From Sagittula stellata E-37 (GTDB taxonomy: Bacteria; Pseudomonadota; Alphaproteobacteria; Rhodobacterales; Rhodobacteraceae), in the NCBI RefSeq assembly GCF_039724765.1, contig NZ_CP155730.1, positions 62,001 to 126,000 of the forward strand: a stretch of DNA of 64,000 nt. Direction: 5' to 3'. The notes beneath the pieces were generated by a model. It worked only from the letters and a program-made list of their open reading frames with translations, had not been told where the DNA came from and ran no database searches. Shown piece by piece: positions 36,448 to 44,900 of this stretch (the stretch's first letter is position 1; the number at the start of each line of letters is the position of its first letter). The position numbers were made by a program, and so were the translations under genes.

Positions 36448-38507
36448 CTGACAACAATGAACTGAGTGGCAGCTTTGCCGGTATCGACGTGGGCGGGACA
36501 TTCACCGATCTGGTGCATTACGACAGCCGTTCGGGACGGGTGAAGCTGGCCAAGGTGCCGACCACGCTGGACAATCAGGCGCATGGGGTGCTCGCGGCGC
36601 TGGACGCCGCCGAGGTGGACGCCGCGATGCTGGACCTGATCGTGCACGGCACGACGACCACCACAAACGCGGTGCTGGAACGGCGGCTGTGCAAGACCGG
36701 GCTGATCACGACGATGGGGTTTCGCGATGTGCTGGAGCTGGGTCGGCGGACACGTCCGCGGGCCTATGGCATGTCGGGCCAGTTCCGCCCGCTGATCCCG
36801 CGCGATCTGCGCCTGGAGGTGCCGGAACGGACGCTTGCGGATGGGAACGAGTATCTGGCGCTGGATGAGGACGCCCTGCGCGTCGCCCTGCGCAAGCTGG
36901 TGGCCGAGGGCTGCGAGGCGCTGGTGATCCACTTCCTGCACGCCTATGCCAACCCAGCGCATGAAATCCGCGCAGGCGAGATTGCGCGCGAGGAATGGCC
37001 CAACGGCAACATCACGCTGGGCAGCGCGCTCTTGTCGGAAAGCCGCGAGTTCGAGCGCGGGGTGACGGCGGCGGTAAATGCCTCGGTGCAGCCGTTGCTA
37101 AGGCGCTATGTCGAGCGGCTGGCGGATCGGTTGGCCGAACGGGGCTATACCCGGGATCTGCTGGTGATGAACGGCAATGGCGGCATGGTCTCGGCGCGGA
37201 TCGTGGCCGAGGAAGCGGCCAAGACGGTGATGTCCGGCCCGGCCTCGGGTGTGATGGCGGCGGCCTATACCGGGCGCCGGGCGGGCATCCCCGATCTGCT
37301 GACCTATGACATGGGCGGCACCAGCACCGATGTGGCAATGATCCGGGGGGCCGATCCCGCGGTCAGCCACGAGATCGAGATCGAATATGCCATGCCGATC
37401 CATGTGCCGATGGTCGATGTGCGCACGGTGGGGGCCGGTGGTGGCTCCATCGCCCGGGTGAATGCGGCCGGGCTGCTGCAGGTGGGGCCGGACAGCGCCG
37501 GCTCGACCCCTGGCCCGATCTGTTACGGCAAGGGCGGAACGGAGCCGACGATTTCGGATGCGAATATGCTGCTCGGGCGGATGGACCCGGGCAAGCTGAA
37601 CACGATTTCGGGGGACGTGTCGTTTGACACGATCCGCGAGGCCTTTGCTGGCAGGCTGGGGGCGCCGCTGGGGCTGGATGCGGTGGAGGCGGCGGCGGCC
37701 GTGCTGCGCATTGCCACGGCCAAGATGGCGGATGCGGTGCGGATGGTGTCGATTTCGCTGGGTGAAGACCCGCGCGATTTTGCCCTCTTCGCCTTTGGCG
37801 GGGCCGGGCCGTTGCACGCCTGTGCCATTGCCCGCGAGTTGGGCGTGCCGCGTGTGCTGGTGCCTGCGCGCCCCGGCATCACCAACGCCCTGGGCTGTAT
37901 CGTGGCCGACCTGCGGCACGATTTCGTGCAGACGGTGAACACGCCGCTGGATCAATGCGACATCGACGAGGTCCACGCCGCATTCGCCCGCCAGATCGAG
38001 GATGGCACTGCCGCGATAGGCCGCGAGCGCGTCGAGATTGCCGAGCTGCGCCTGATGCATTCGGTGGACATGCAGTTCATCGGGCAGACACATCTGCTGC
38101 GCGTGCCGCTGCCCGATGCCACGCCCACCCGAGAGGCATTGCAGGCGCTGTTCGAAGAGGCTTATTTCAGGCGCTTCCAGGTGACGCTGCCCGAAATCCG
38201 CCCCGCCTTGGTCAACGTGAACACGTCGGTCATCGGCCGCCGCCCCGAGGTCGACCTGTCACTGCTGATCGACACCGCCGACCGCCGCGCGACGCTGGCC
38301 GAGGCGCAGACCGGCACGCGGTCCGTGTGGTTCGATGGTTGGGTCGACACGCCGGTTTATTGGCGCGACCACCTGCCTACTGACGCCGTGCTGACGGGCC
38401 CGGTGATCGTCGAACAGATGGATTGCACGCTGGTGATGGAGCCGGGCGACAGCGCCGTGCAGGACGCCGACGGTAACCTGATCGTAACCCTGGGAGAGCA
38501 GCCATGA
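36444..38507 (+). CDS. hyuA: Hydantoinase/oxoprolinase subunit A
   Basis: A protein of 687 residues of the HyuA/OplA-N family. The N-terminal ATP-binding signature is GIDVGGTFTDLVHYD near residues 12-26, with IVHGTTTTTNAVLER near 68-82. The second half has GNGGM and YDMGGTSTDVAMI, as in ATP-dependent N-methylhydantoinase, 5-oxoprolinase and acetophenone carboxylase. These enzymes use ATP to open a lactam or imide ring (or to carboxylate). It is coupled to the molybdenum hydroxylase and hyuB genes by four-base overlaps on both sides. In this setting ring opening of a lactam formed from the heterocycle is the likely role, by inference. Confidence 0.92.
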   Translation: MTDNNELSGSFAGIDVGGTFTDLVHYDSRSGRVKLAKVPTTLDNQAHGVLAALDAAEVDAAMLDLIVHGTTTTTNAVLERRLCKTGLITTMGFRDVLELGRRTRPRAYGMSGQFRPLIPRDLRLEVPERTLADGNEYLALDEDALRVALRKLVAEGCEALVIHFLHAYANPAHEIRAGEIAREEWPNGNITLGSALLSESREFERGVTAAVNASVQPLLRRYVERLADRLAERGYTRDLLVMNGNGGMVSARIVAEEAAKTVMSGPASGVMAAAYTGRRAGIPDLLTYDMGGTSTDVAMIRGADPAVSHEIEIEYAMPIHVPMVDVRTVGAGGGSIARVNAAGLLQVGPDSAGSTPGPICYGKGGTEPTISDANMLLGRMDPGKLNTISGDVSFDTIREAFAGRLGAPLGLDAVEAAAAVLRIATAKMADAVRMVSISLGEDPRDFALFAFGGAGPLHACAIARELGVPRVLVPARPGITNALGCIVADLRHDFVQTVNTPLDQCDIDEVHAAFARQIEDGTAAIGRERVEIAELRLMHSVDMQFIGQTHLLRVPLPDATPTREALQALFEEAYFRRFQVTLPEIRPALVNVNTSVIGRRPEVDLSLLIDTADRRATLAEAQTGTRSVWFDGWVDTPVYWRDHLPTDAVLTGPVIVEQMDCTLVMEPGDSAVQDADGNLIVTLGEQP

Positions 38508-40183
38508 GCATTGATCCGATCACGTTGACGGTGATCCAGTCGGGCCTGCAGCAGGTCTGCGACGAGATGGACCTGTCGTTTTCCCGCGCCGCCTTCTCGC
38601 CGGTGATCGCCGAGGCAAACGATCGCTCGGACGGTATCTATTCGGCGGTCGACGGCAGCCTGATCGCGCAAGGCTCGCAAGGGCTGCCGGTGTTTGTCGG
38701 CACCATGCAGTTTTCGACCGCGACGCTGATCGAGATGATCAATACGGGCAAGGCGGCCAGCCCCAAGCCGGGCGACATCTATATCGTGAACGACCCCTAT
38801 CTGGGTGGCACCCACCTGATGGACGTGCGCTTTGCCATGCCCGTCTACCGGAACGGCGAGATTTTCTGCTGGCTCTCCAACACCGGTCACTGGCCGGACA
38901 CGGGGGGCGCGGTGCCGGGCGGGTTCTCGGCCTCGGCCACCGCGGTCGAGCAGGAAGGGCTGCGGCTGCCACCCGTCCGCCTGTTCAAAGAGGGTGAGAT
39001 GGATGCCGAGATTTACGCCATCATCTGCTCCAACATCCGCGTGTCCGAGCAGCGGATCGGTGACGTCAAGGCGCAGGCGGCGGCGCTTTACGTGGGCCAG
39101 TCGCGCCTGACGCGGTTGCTGGATCGCTATGGCGATGACACGGTGCGCGAGGCGATTGCCGAGCTGCGCACCCGCGCGGCTCAGCAGATGCGCGCCAACA
39201 TCGCGGCGATCCCGCCGGGGGTGTACCGCTCCACCGCCTATGTCGACAGCGACGGCGTGGTCGATGAACCGCTGGAAATCCGGCTGGCGATCACGGCGGA
39301 TGGCGACGGGCTGAGCTTTGACTTCACCGGTTCCTCTGCCCCCTGTGCGGGGCCGATGAACTCGGTCCTGGCGACGACGCATTCCTCGGTCTATCTGGCG
39401 ATGCGCCATATTTTCCCGGATGTGCCGATCAGCGCGGGTGCCTTCGAGCCGCTGAAGATCGTGCGGCCCGTCGATACCTTCCTCGATGCGCAATATCCGC
39501 GCCCGGTGTCGGGCTGTGCGGCCGAGGTCAGCCAGCGGATCGCCGAGGCGGTTTTTGCCGCCCTCGTGGAGCCTCTGCCCGAGCTGGTGACAGCCGCGCC
39601 TGCCGGGTCCTCGGGCAATTTTGCGCTGGGGGGCGACATCCCCGAAGAGGGGCGCAGCTACGTGATGTACCAGATCTCGGGCGGCGGCTACGGCGGCTAT
39701 GCGGGGGGCGACGGAATTTCGAACGGCTGTTCGACCATCGGCATTTCCAAGTCCCCGCCGGTCGAGATCATGGAGCAGCAGTTTCCGGTGCTCTACCACC
39801 GCTATGCCCTGCATGAAGGCTCGGGCGGCGCGGGGACGCAGCGCGGCGGGTTCGGCCTGGATTACGAGGTGGAGATCCTGCGCGGCACGGCGCGGGCCAG
39901 CTTCGTGATGGATCACGGCCGGTTCGGCCCCCAGGGTGTTCTGGGCGGCGAGGACGGCGGCAAGAACCGGGTTTTGGTCACGCAATCCGGCAACAGCTTT
40001 GTGCCCGAACACCTCTCCAAGGCGCAGGACATCGCGCTGACCGCGGGCGACCGCGTGCGGGTGCGCACACCGGGCGGCGGCGGCTATGGCCCGGCAAAAG
40101 ACCGCGATCCCGCGCTGGTGGCCGAAGATGTGCGTCTCGGGCGCTACACTCAGGAGGACGCCGCGCGGCTTTTCGGCGGATAA
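38504..40183 (+). CDS. hyuB: Hydantoinase/oxoprolinase subunit B
   Basis: A 559-residue HyuB-family protein: it opens IDPITLTVIQSGLQQVCDEM, continues with the AFSPVIAEANDRSDGIYSAV-type block and NDPYLGGTHLMDVR (about residues 92-105), and ends with a glycine-rich VRTPGGGGYGPAKDRDP segment. It forms the partner subunit of HyuA. The start overlaps the hyuA stop (ATGA). It is the last gene of the plus-strand operon; a degenerate transposase begins directly after the stop, so an original downstream part of the operon may have been lost. Confidence 0.93.
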   Translation: MSIDPITLTVIQSGLQQVCDEMDLSFSRAAFSPVIAEANDRSDGIYSAVDGSLIAQGSQGLPVFVGTMQFSTATLIEMINTGKAASPKPGDIYIVNDPYLGGTHLMDVRFAMPVYRNGEIFCWLSNTGHWPDTGGAVPGGFSASATAVEQEGLRLPPVRLFKEGEMDAEIYAIICSNIRVSEQRIGDVKAQAAALYVGQSRLTRLLDRYGDDTVREAIAELRTRAAQQMRANIAAIPPGVYRSTAYVDSDGVVDEPLEIRLAITADGDGLSFDFTGSSAPCAGPMNSVLATTHSSVYLAMRHIFPDVPISAGAFEPLKIVRPVDTFLDAQYPRPVSGCAAEVSQRIAEAVFAALVEPLPELVTAAPAGSSGNFALGGDIPEEGRSYVMYQISGGGYGGYAGGDGISNGCSTIGISKSPPVEIMEQQFPVLYHRYALHEGSGGAGTQRGGFGLDYEVEILRGTARASFVMDHGRFGPQGVLGGEDGGKNRVLVTQSGNSFVPEHLSKAQDIALTAGDRVRVRTPGGGGYGPAKDRDPALVAEDVRLGRYTQEDAARLFGG

Positions 40184-40199
40184 GAGATCATCAAGCGCA

Positions 40200-40755
40200 C
40201 AGAGAAGCGCCTGCGCCGGACCCGCGTTGATTGCACGTCTCCTCTCGGCAGATCGCGTTGTGATGGCCTGCCGTACGATGGACGCGACCTATATCCGCGT
40301 CATCGGCAAGCGGTGTTGTCTCTGGCGCGCCATCGCTGCAGCCGTGCAGACGATCGACTTCCGACCGCCCGGGCAGCGAGATGCCAAAGTCGCGAAAGCC
40401 TTTCTCAACAAACCGGTAGAACGTGCAGCGCTCCATCGTCCGGTCATCATGGTCACGGATAAAGCTCCGACCCATCGACGTGTCATCCGCGAGATCAACC
40501 GCCGACATGAACTACACTTCGTGAGCATCCGGCATGTCGACAGGAAATGGCGCAACACCGTCATCGAGAGCGATCATGCAGCCATGAAAACGGCCCTTGG
40601 GCTGCCGCCAGAGCTTTCGATCCTTGCGATCAGCCAAGGCGACATCAAGCGGGATTGAGGCCCGCCGGACCAGCAGGCGCGGCCAAATCAACAACAAACA
40701 ACCGGGCCTCAAAGGCGAGTCCCAGTTCATCAGCCGTCTGTACGATGCAACGTGA
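40200..40755 (+). pseudogene. IS6-family transposase, frameshifted remnant
   Basis: Conserved IS6-family blocks can be read in order: MDATYIRVIGKRCCLWRA (near 40278), TIDFRPPGQRDAKVAKAFLN, VIMVTDKAPTHRRVIREINR and NTVIESDHAAMK. Near 40600 the match moves to another frame (RQSFRSLRSAKATSSGIEA, then NNKQPGLKGESQFISRLYDA, stop at 40753-40755), so the gene is frameshifted. The N-terminal helix-turn-helix is missing or unrecognisable. The rest of the gap, 40756-40901, holds no gene that I can see. The element marks a junction between the heterocycle cluster and the aromatic acid cluster. Confidence 0.75.
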
Positions 40756-40901
40756 GATGCAGGATCGCCGCAGCGCAACTTGGATCCAGATAAATCAACG
40801 CAACTGTCCCAGCCAGACCAACCAGCCAGTGTGCTCATATCAGTTGGCTGACACCTTTTGACGAAGACAGATCCAATAACGAAGTCCTGAACGCAGGTGG
40901 G

Positions 40902-42014
40902 TCAGTAGTACACCTCACCCGCCATCACCCTGCGTGCCGTCCGGTAAGTCGAGACCGACGTGACCGTGCCGTCGGTGGCGATGTCGGCGTCCACGGTCAT
41001 GCGGCCACTGGCATGGCAGATCACCAGTGGGCTGCCCTTGGCGATCAAAGGCTGGACGAGACTGCCTTGGAGCGCCCCTGCCGCGGCGAGACAGAGTGCG
41101 CCCGTCAAGGGCACCGCCTTGTGCGGTTGATCGGCCGAAAACATGCGCACGACAATTCCGGCTCCGGCCTCCTTGGAACTGTCGGGATCGGGCGCGGAGA
41201 CCAGGGCCACCAGCGGGAGGTTCGTCAGGACCCGGCGGGCGTGATCTTCGTCGGGCGAGAGGCCCATCTTCACTGCCGCGGCCACCCGCATGTTTACCGC
41301 CCGCGACATGAGCGCCGCATTGGCGGCAAGATCCTCCGGGCTCTCCCGGCCTGTCAGGCCGAGGTCGGTCGCGCGGGCGAAACAGACCGGATTGGCCGCG
41401 TCGATCAGCGAGACCTCGATCTCCTCTCCCGCGACCGTCATCCTTTCTCGCGGTGTGCCGGTCGGCAGCAGGCGGCCCGTGGTCGCCCCCCCGGGGTCAA
41501 GAAAGGACAGCCGGATGGGCGCACCTGTCCCGGCGACGCCATCGAGGGCAAAGTCGCCTTCTTCGGACCATGCCCCGTCCTGCAAGGGAAACTCGGCAAC
41601 GATGATCTTGCCGGTGTTGGTGTTGTGGATGCGCACCCTTGCGCTGTCGCCCGAGGCCGCGACCAGCCCCTGGTCGATGGCAAAGGGGCCGACCGCCGAG
41701 GAGATGTTGCCGCAATTGCCGCGAAAGCTCACGGTGGGCTCCTTCACGCCCACCTGGCCGAAGGTGTAATCCACATCTGCATCCGGCCGGCTTGGCGGGC
41801 CGATCACCGCGACCTTCGACAGCGAGCTGATGCCGCCGCCGATCCCGTTCAACTGCCTCCCAAAGGGATCCGGGCTGCCGATCGCGCCCAGGAACACCGG
41901 GTTCCAGGCGGCATAGTCCGGTGCAGTCGCCACGGGAAGATCGTCGCGATGGAACATCAGTGCGCGGCTTGTGCCGCCGCGCATGTAAAGCGCTCTGATC
42001 CGACCCGTTGCCAT
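40902..42014 (-). CDS. PrpF-family isomerase/tautomerase
   Basis: A 370-residue protein of the PrpF/DUF453 family (diaminopimelate-epimerase-like fold). Recognisable parts are RALYMRGGTSRALMFHRDDL at the N-terminus, RQLNGIGGGISSLSKVAVI near residue 52, and SFRGNCGNISSAVGPFAI near residue 95, which includes the family cysteine. Characterised relatives are aconitate isomerase, 4-oxalomesaconate tautomerase (GalD) and 3-methylitaconate isomerase. It is the last gene of the DctP-CaiB-cupin-FAH-PrpB-PrpF operon, four bases after the lyase gene. Which isomerisation it performs is undecided. Confidence 0.88.
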   Translation of the reverse strand: MATGRIRALYMRGGTSRALMFHRDDLPVATAPDYAAWNPVFLGAIGSPDPFGRQLNGIGGGISSLSKVAVIGPPSRPDADVDYTFGQVGVKEPTVSFRGNCGNISSAVGPFAIDQGLVAASGDSARVRIHNTNTGKIIVAEFPLQDGAWSEEGDFALDGVAGTGAPIRLSFLDPGGATTGRLLPTGTPRERMTVAGEEIEVSLIDAANPVCFARATDLGLTGRESPEDLAANAALMSRAVNMRVAAAVKMGLSPDEDHARRVLTNLPLVALVSAPDPDSSKEAGAGIVVRMFSADQPHKAVPLTGALCLAAAGALQGSLVQPLIAKGSPLVICHASGRMTVDADIATDGTVTSVSTYRTARRVMAGEVYY

Positions 42015-42018
42015 CGGC

Positions 42019-42927
42019 CTAGTCCCCCATCGTTGGAATGGCCGACCGAACGATCTTGCGGTCCAGCGCCTCGAAGTCGTTCAGGCCGATGGTCTCGTAA
42101 AGCTCTGCCCGGGTCTGCATGTCGTCCTGCGCAGCCTTCGTACTGCCGTCGCGGGCGAGGACCTTCAGCAGTTTCTCCTGCGCGCGGTTGGCGACACGCA
42201 GGGTCGAAACCGGCCAGATCACCATCTTGTAGCCTAGGTCCTCGAATTCCTGGGCAGTGATGTCCGGCGTTCGGCCGAACTCGGTCATGTTGGCCAAAAG
42301 TGGCGCATCGACCGCCTTGGCGAACGCGCGGAACGCCTCGCGCGTGCCGAGCGCTTCGGGGAAGATCGCGTCAGCCCCGGCCTCCAGGTACGTCTTCGCG
42401 CGGGCTATAGCCGCGTCGAGTCCTTCGCTCGCCGCGGCATCTGTCCGCGCGACGATGCGCAGGGACCTGCGCGCCATGCGGGCGGCAGCGACCTTGGCTG
42501 CCATGTCTTCGGGCGTGACAAGGCTCTTGTCGTTCAGATGGCCGCATTTCTTTGGCAACACCTGGTCCTCGATCTGCACGGCGGCGGCGCCTGCGTCCTC
42601 GAAGGCGCGCACCATGTGCATGACATTCAGGGCTTCGCCAAAGCCGGTGTCGCCATCCACCAGCACCGGCAGGCCCGAAGCCCGCCAGACCTGGCGGATA
42701 AAGAAGCAGACCTCGTCCACCGTGATGATGCCCAGATCGGGCAGGCCCATCGAGGCCGTCATCGCCGCGCCGGAAAGGTACAGAGAAGAGAAGCCCGCGT
42801 TCCGTGCCTGGATGGCCGCCATTCCGTTATGGGCACCCGGCATGCGCAGGATCCCCGGTTCGGCCCACATCTCGGCCAGCCGATCGCCCGGCGCGCCCAG
42901 GGGCAGGTAAGATGCTTTCAGATACAT
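42019..42927 (-). CDS. PrpB-like lyase of the isocitrate lyase/PEP mutase family
   Basis: A 302-residue TIM-barrel protein. The metal-binding DGDTGFGEALNV block is near residue 90, and the catalytic loop KKCGH lies in EDQVLPKKCGHLND near residue 120, as in 2-methylisocitrate lyase, 2,3-dimethylmalate lyase and oxaloacetate decarboxylase-like members. It splits a 2-hydroxy-dicarboxylate into pyruvate (or glyoxylate) and a second acid. No methylcitrate synthase or aconitase is nearby, so propionate catabolism is not clearly indicated. The start follows the FAH gene by 22 bases. Confidence 0.88.
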   Translation of the reverse strand: MYLKASYLPLGAPGDRLAEMWAEPGILRMPGAHNGMAAIQARNAGFSSLYLSGAAMTASMGLPDLGIITVDEVCFFIRQVWRASGLPVLVDGDTGFGEALNVMHMVRAFEDAGAAAVQIEDQVLPKKCGHLNDKSLVTPEDMAAKVAAARMARRSLRIVARTDAAASEGLDAAIARAKTYLEAGADAIFPEALGTREAFRAFAKAVDAPLLANMTEFGRTPDITAQEFEDLGYKMVIWPVSTLRVANRAQEKLLKVLARDGSTKAAQDDMQTRAELYETIGLNDFEALDRKIVRSAIPTMGD

Positions 42928-42949
42928 GAAGCTTTTCCGCCTTTCGTGT

Positions 42950-43840
42950 TTATCCGCTCGGTTTGTCCCAGACCGCGTGCATGCCCGCTTCGCCCCTCAC
43001 GACCTTGAGGTCTAGCGCGCCGACGCCCGCGACGCGGCTGACGACACGATCGCCCTCCTCGATAGGCCCGACGCCCGAGGGCGTACCGGAAGCGATGATA
43101 TCGCCGGGGTAAAGCGTCATGACGGCCGAGGCCATCTCGATCATCGCCGGAATATCGACGATCAGGTCCCGCGTCGAAGCTTTCTGCCGGGGCTCGCCGT
43201 TCACCGTCAGCTCGGTCTCGATGGCCGTCACGTCGGCAATCTCGTCCGCGGTTACGATCCAGGGGCCGACCGGGCAGAAGCTGTCGTAGGATTTGCGCAT
43301 CACGCGCTCCTCCTTGCCGCGGATGACCACGTCGATCAGGCAGGAATAGCCAAAGATGTGATCCAGGGCATCGGCCCGCGGAATGGCACGCCCGCCCTTG
43401 CCGATGATGATGGCGATCTCGCATTCGTGGTGAATTTCACGATCCGGCACCGGCGGAAGGACGATCGGGTCCGACGGTCCACTGAGCGAAGAGTTCGCTT
43501 TCAGGAAGAATCCCTGTCCGCCCGCCGCGAATTTCGAGATCACGCCGTGGGTCGCGGTCTTCTGCTCTTCGATATGAGCCTGGTAGTTGGCCGGAAAGGC
43601 AATCAGCTTGTTGGGCCAGTCAACCGGGCAGTCGAGCCGAACCTGATCGAGCGAGAGCCGTGGCGCACCCGCGGCCAGCGCGGCGATACCGGTGGGGTTC
43701 TCGGCATGCTCTGCGATGAAACGAACCATCCCCACCGGAGGCCAGGCAGCGGGGTCCAACCCCGCCGCCTCGGTCAGATCCGCGAGATGGTCGCCCTCGA
43801 TCAGGCCGATCCGGCCGCCATTGAAACGTGCGATCTTCAT
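42950..43840 (-). CDS. Fumarylacetoacetate hydrolase-family protein
   Basis: A 296-residue protein with a FAH N-terminal region and catalytic domain. Metal ligands are in EIHHECEIAIIIGKGGR (E-x-E pattern, about residues 133-149), followed by GYSCLIDVVIRG, and the C-terminal SGTPSGVGPIEEGDRV signature. Members hydrolyse C-C bonds of acylpyruvates such as fumarylpyruvate or maleylpyruvate. Next to a gentisate-dioxygenase-like gene, seven bases away, fumarylpyruvate or maleylpyruvate hydrolysis is the natural reading. No maleylpyruvate isomerase gene is visible. Confidence 0.9.
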   Translation of the reverse strand: MKIARFNGGRIGLIEGDHLADLTEAAGLDPAAWPPVGMVRFIAEHAENPTGIAALAAGAPRLSLDQVRLDCPVDWPNKLIAFPANYQAHIEEQKTATHGVISKFAAGGQGFFLKANSSLSGPSDPIVLPPVPDREIHHECEIAIIIGKGGRAIPRADALDHIFGYSCLIDVVIRGKEERVMRKSYDSFCPVGPWIVTADEIADVTAIETELTVNGEPRQKASTRDLIVDIPAMIEMASAVMTLYPGDIIASGTPSGVGPIEEGDRVVSRVAGVGALDLKVVRGEAGMHAVWDKPSG

Positions 43841-43847
43841 GGTTCTC

Positions 43848-44900
43848 TCAGGCCGCTTCTTCTCGCCACAGGCCCAGAGCCTTGAGGACCGGAAAGTCGT
43901 TTACCTGAAACATCAGGCAATCCTCGTCCTGCGAGAGGTTCTCGTGGGAATGCTCGGCCCAAGGCGGGATCGCGATGAAGTCGCCCTTGCCCCAGTTGAA
44001 AACCTGGCCGTCGACCACTGTCCGCCCGTTGCCGCGGAGGACGTAGGTGACCGAGCTGCCGGTATGACGGTGCAGCTTCAGCTTTATGCCGGGCCGCAGG
44101 CGTTGCATCAGCGTGCCGACAGTGCGCGAGGCCGGCTGACCGTTCACAGGGTTGATGTACTCGAGGATCGTGTCGTCATGCGGATCCGGATCCAGCCCGG
44201 CCGCCTGCATCACCGCCTCTTCCGCCCGTTCAGCAGGATAGACCAGAAGCGGGTTGTCGAACATCCGGTGCTGTGGCTTCACCGGGCGCATGATGCCGCT
44301 GCCGAACTCCCGGAAGGTGGCATCGGACAGCTTGTTCGTCTCCTGCCTCTGGGCGTCGGACCCTTCGAAGAACACCGCTTCGAGATTGCGCACCAAGGTG
44401 ACGTCCAGCACGTCGAGCCAGACCATCGGCTTGTCGCCCTTGTGCTCGTGATCGTGCCAGGTCATCGACGGGGTGAAGACGAGATCGCCCTTGTTCATCT
44501 GGTACTTCTCACCATCGACGATGGTGTCGGCCCCTTCGCCCTGCATGATGAAGCGCAACGCCGACGCGGTGTGCCGGTGAGGCGTAGCGATCTCGCCGGG
44601 CAGGATGTACTGGATCGAGGCCCAGAACGTCGGCGTGGTGCCATAGTCGATCCCGGGATTCGCCAGCCGCAATGTGCGGCGCACGCCGCCGGCCGACAGC
44701 TTGATCTGCTCGCCGATGCGATCGAGAAAGGCGGCGATGTCCGCGGCCTTCCAGTGCACCGGCTGCATGGCCGGCTTCGGCACCTTGGTGAACAGCGGCG
44801 GGTCCGATGGCTGGTGGATCGCAAGGTTCAGTGCCTTGAGATCCGCCCGCAGGGCCTCGCGTGCCTCGCCGTTCTCGGCGGTCATGGTGTCTGCCATCAT
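43848..44900 (-). CDS. Gentisate/salicylate 1,2-dioxygenase-like bicupin
   Basis: A 350-residue protein with two cupin domains. The first has the iron ligands H-x-H in ATPHRHTASALRF (near residue 107) and the third histidine in TPSMTWHDHEHKG; the second has KLHRHTGSSVTYVLRGNGRT near residue 275. This matches the gentisate 1,2-dioxygenase family, which cleaves the ring between carboxylated and hydroxylated carbons; 1-hydroxy-2-naphthoate and salicylate dioxygenases are close relatives. It overlaps the CoA-transferase gene by four bases. Its partner hydroxylase could be the FAD monooxygenase at 48610. Confidence 0.9.
   Translation of the reverse strand: MMADTMTAENGEAREALRADLKALNLAIHQPSDPPLFTKVPKPAMQPVHWKAADIAAFLDRIGEQIKLSAGGVRRTLRLANPGIDYGTTPTFWASIQYILPGEIATPHRHTASALRFIMQGEGADTIVDGEKYQMNKGDLVFTPSMTWHDHEHKGDKPMVWLDVLDVTLVRNLEAVFFEGSDAQRQETNKLSDATFREFGSGIMRPVKPQHRMFDNPLLVYPAERAEEAVMQAAGLDPDPHDDTILEYINPVNGQPASRTVGTLMQRLRPGIKLKLHRHTGSSVTYVLRGNGRTVVDGQVFNWGKGDFIAIPPWAEHSHENLSQDEDCLMFQVNDFPVLKALGLWREEAA

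Noticed and set aside
34315..36501. Minus-strand open frame of about 728 codons opposite the molybdenum hydroxylase
   Set aside because: Histidine-, arginine- and glutamine-rich composition typical of antisense frames in high-GC DNA; the plus strand has clear cofactor motifs and overlapping operon junctions.
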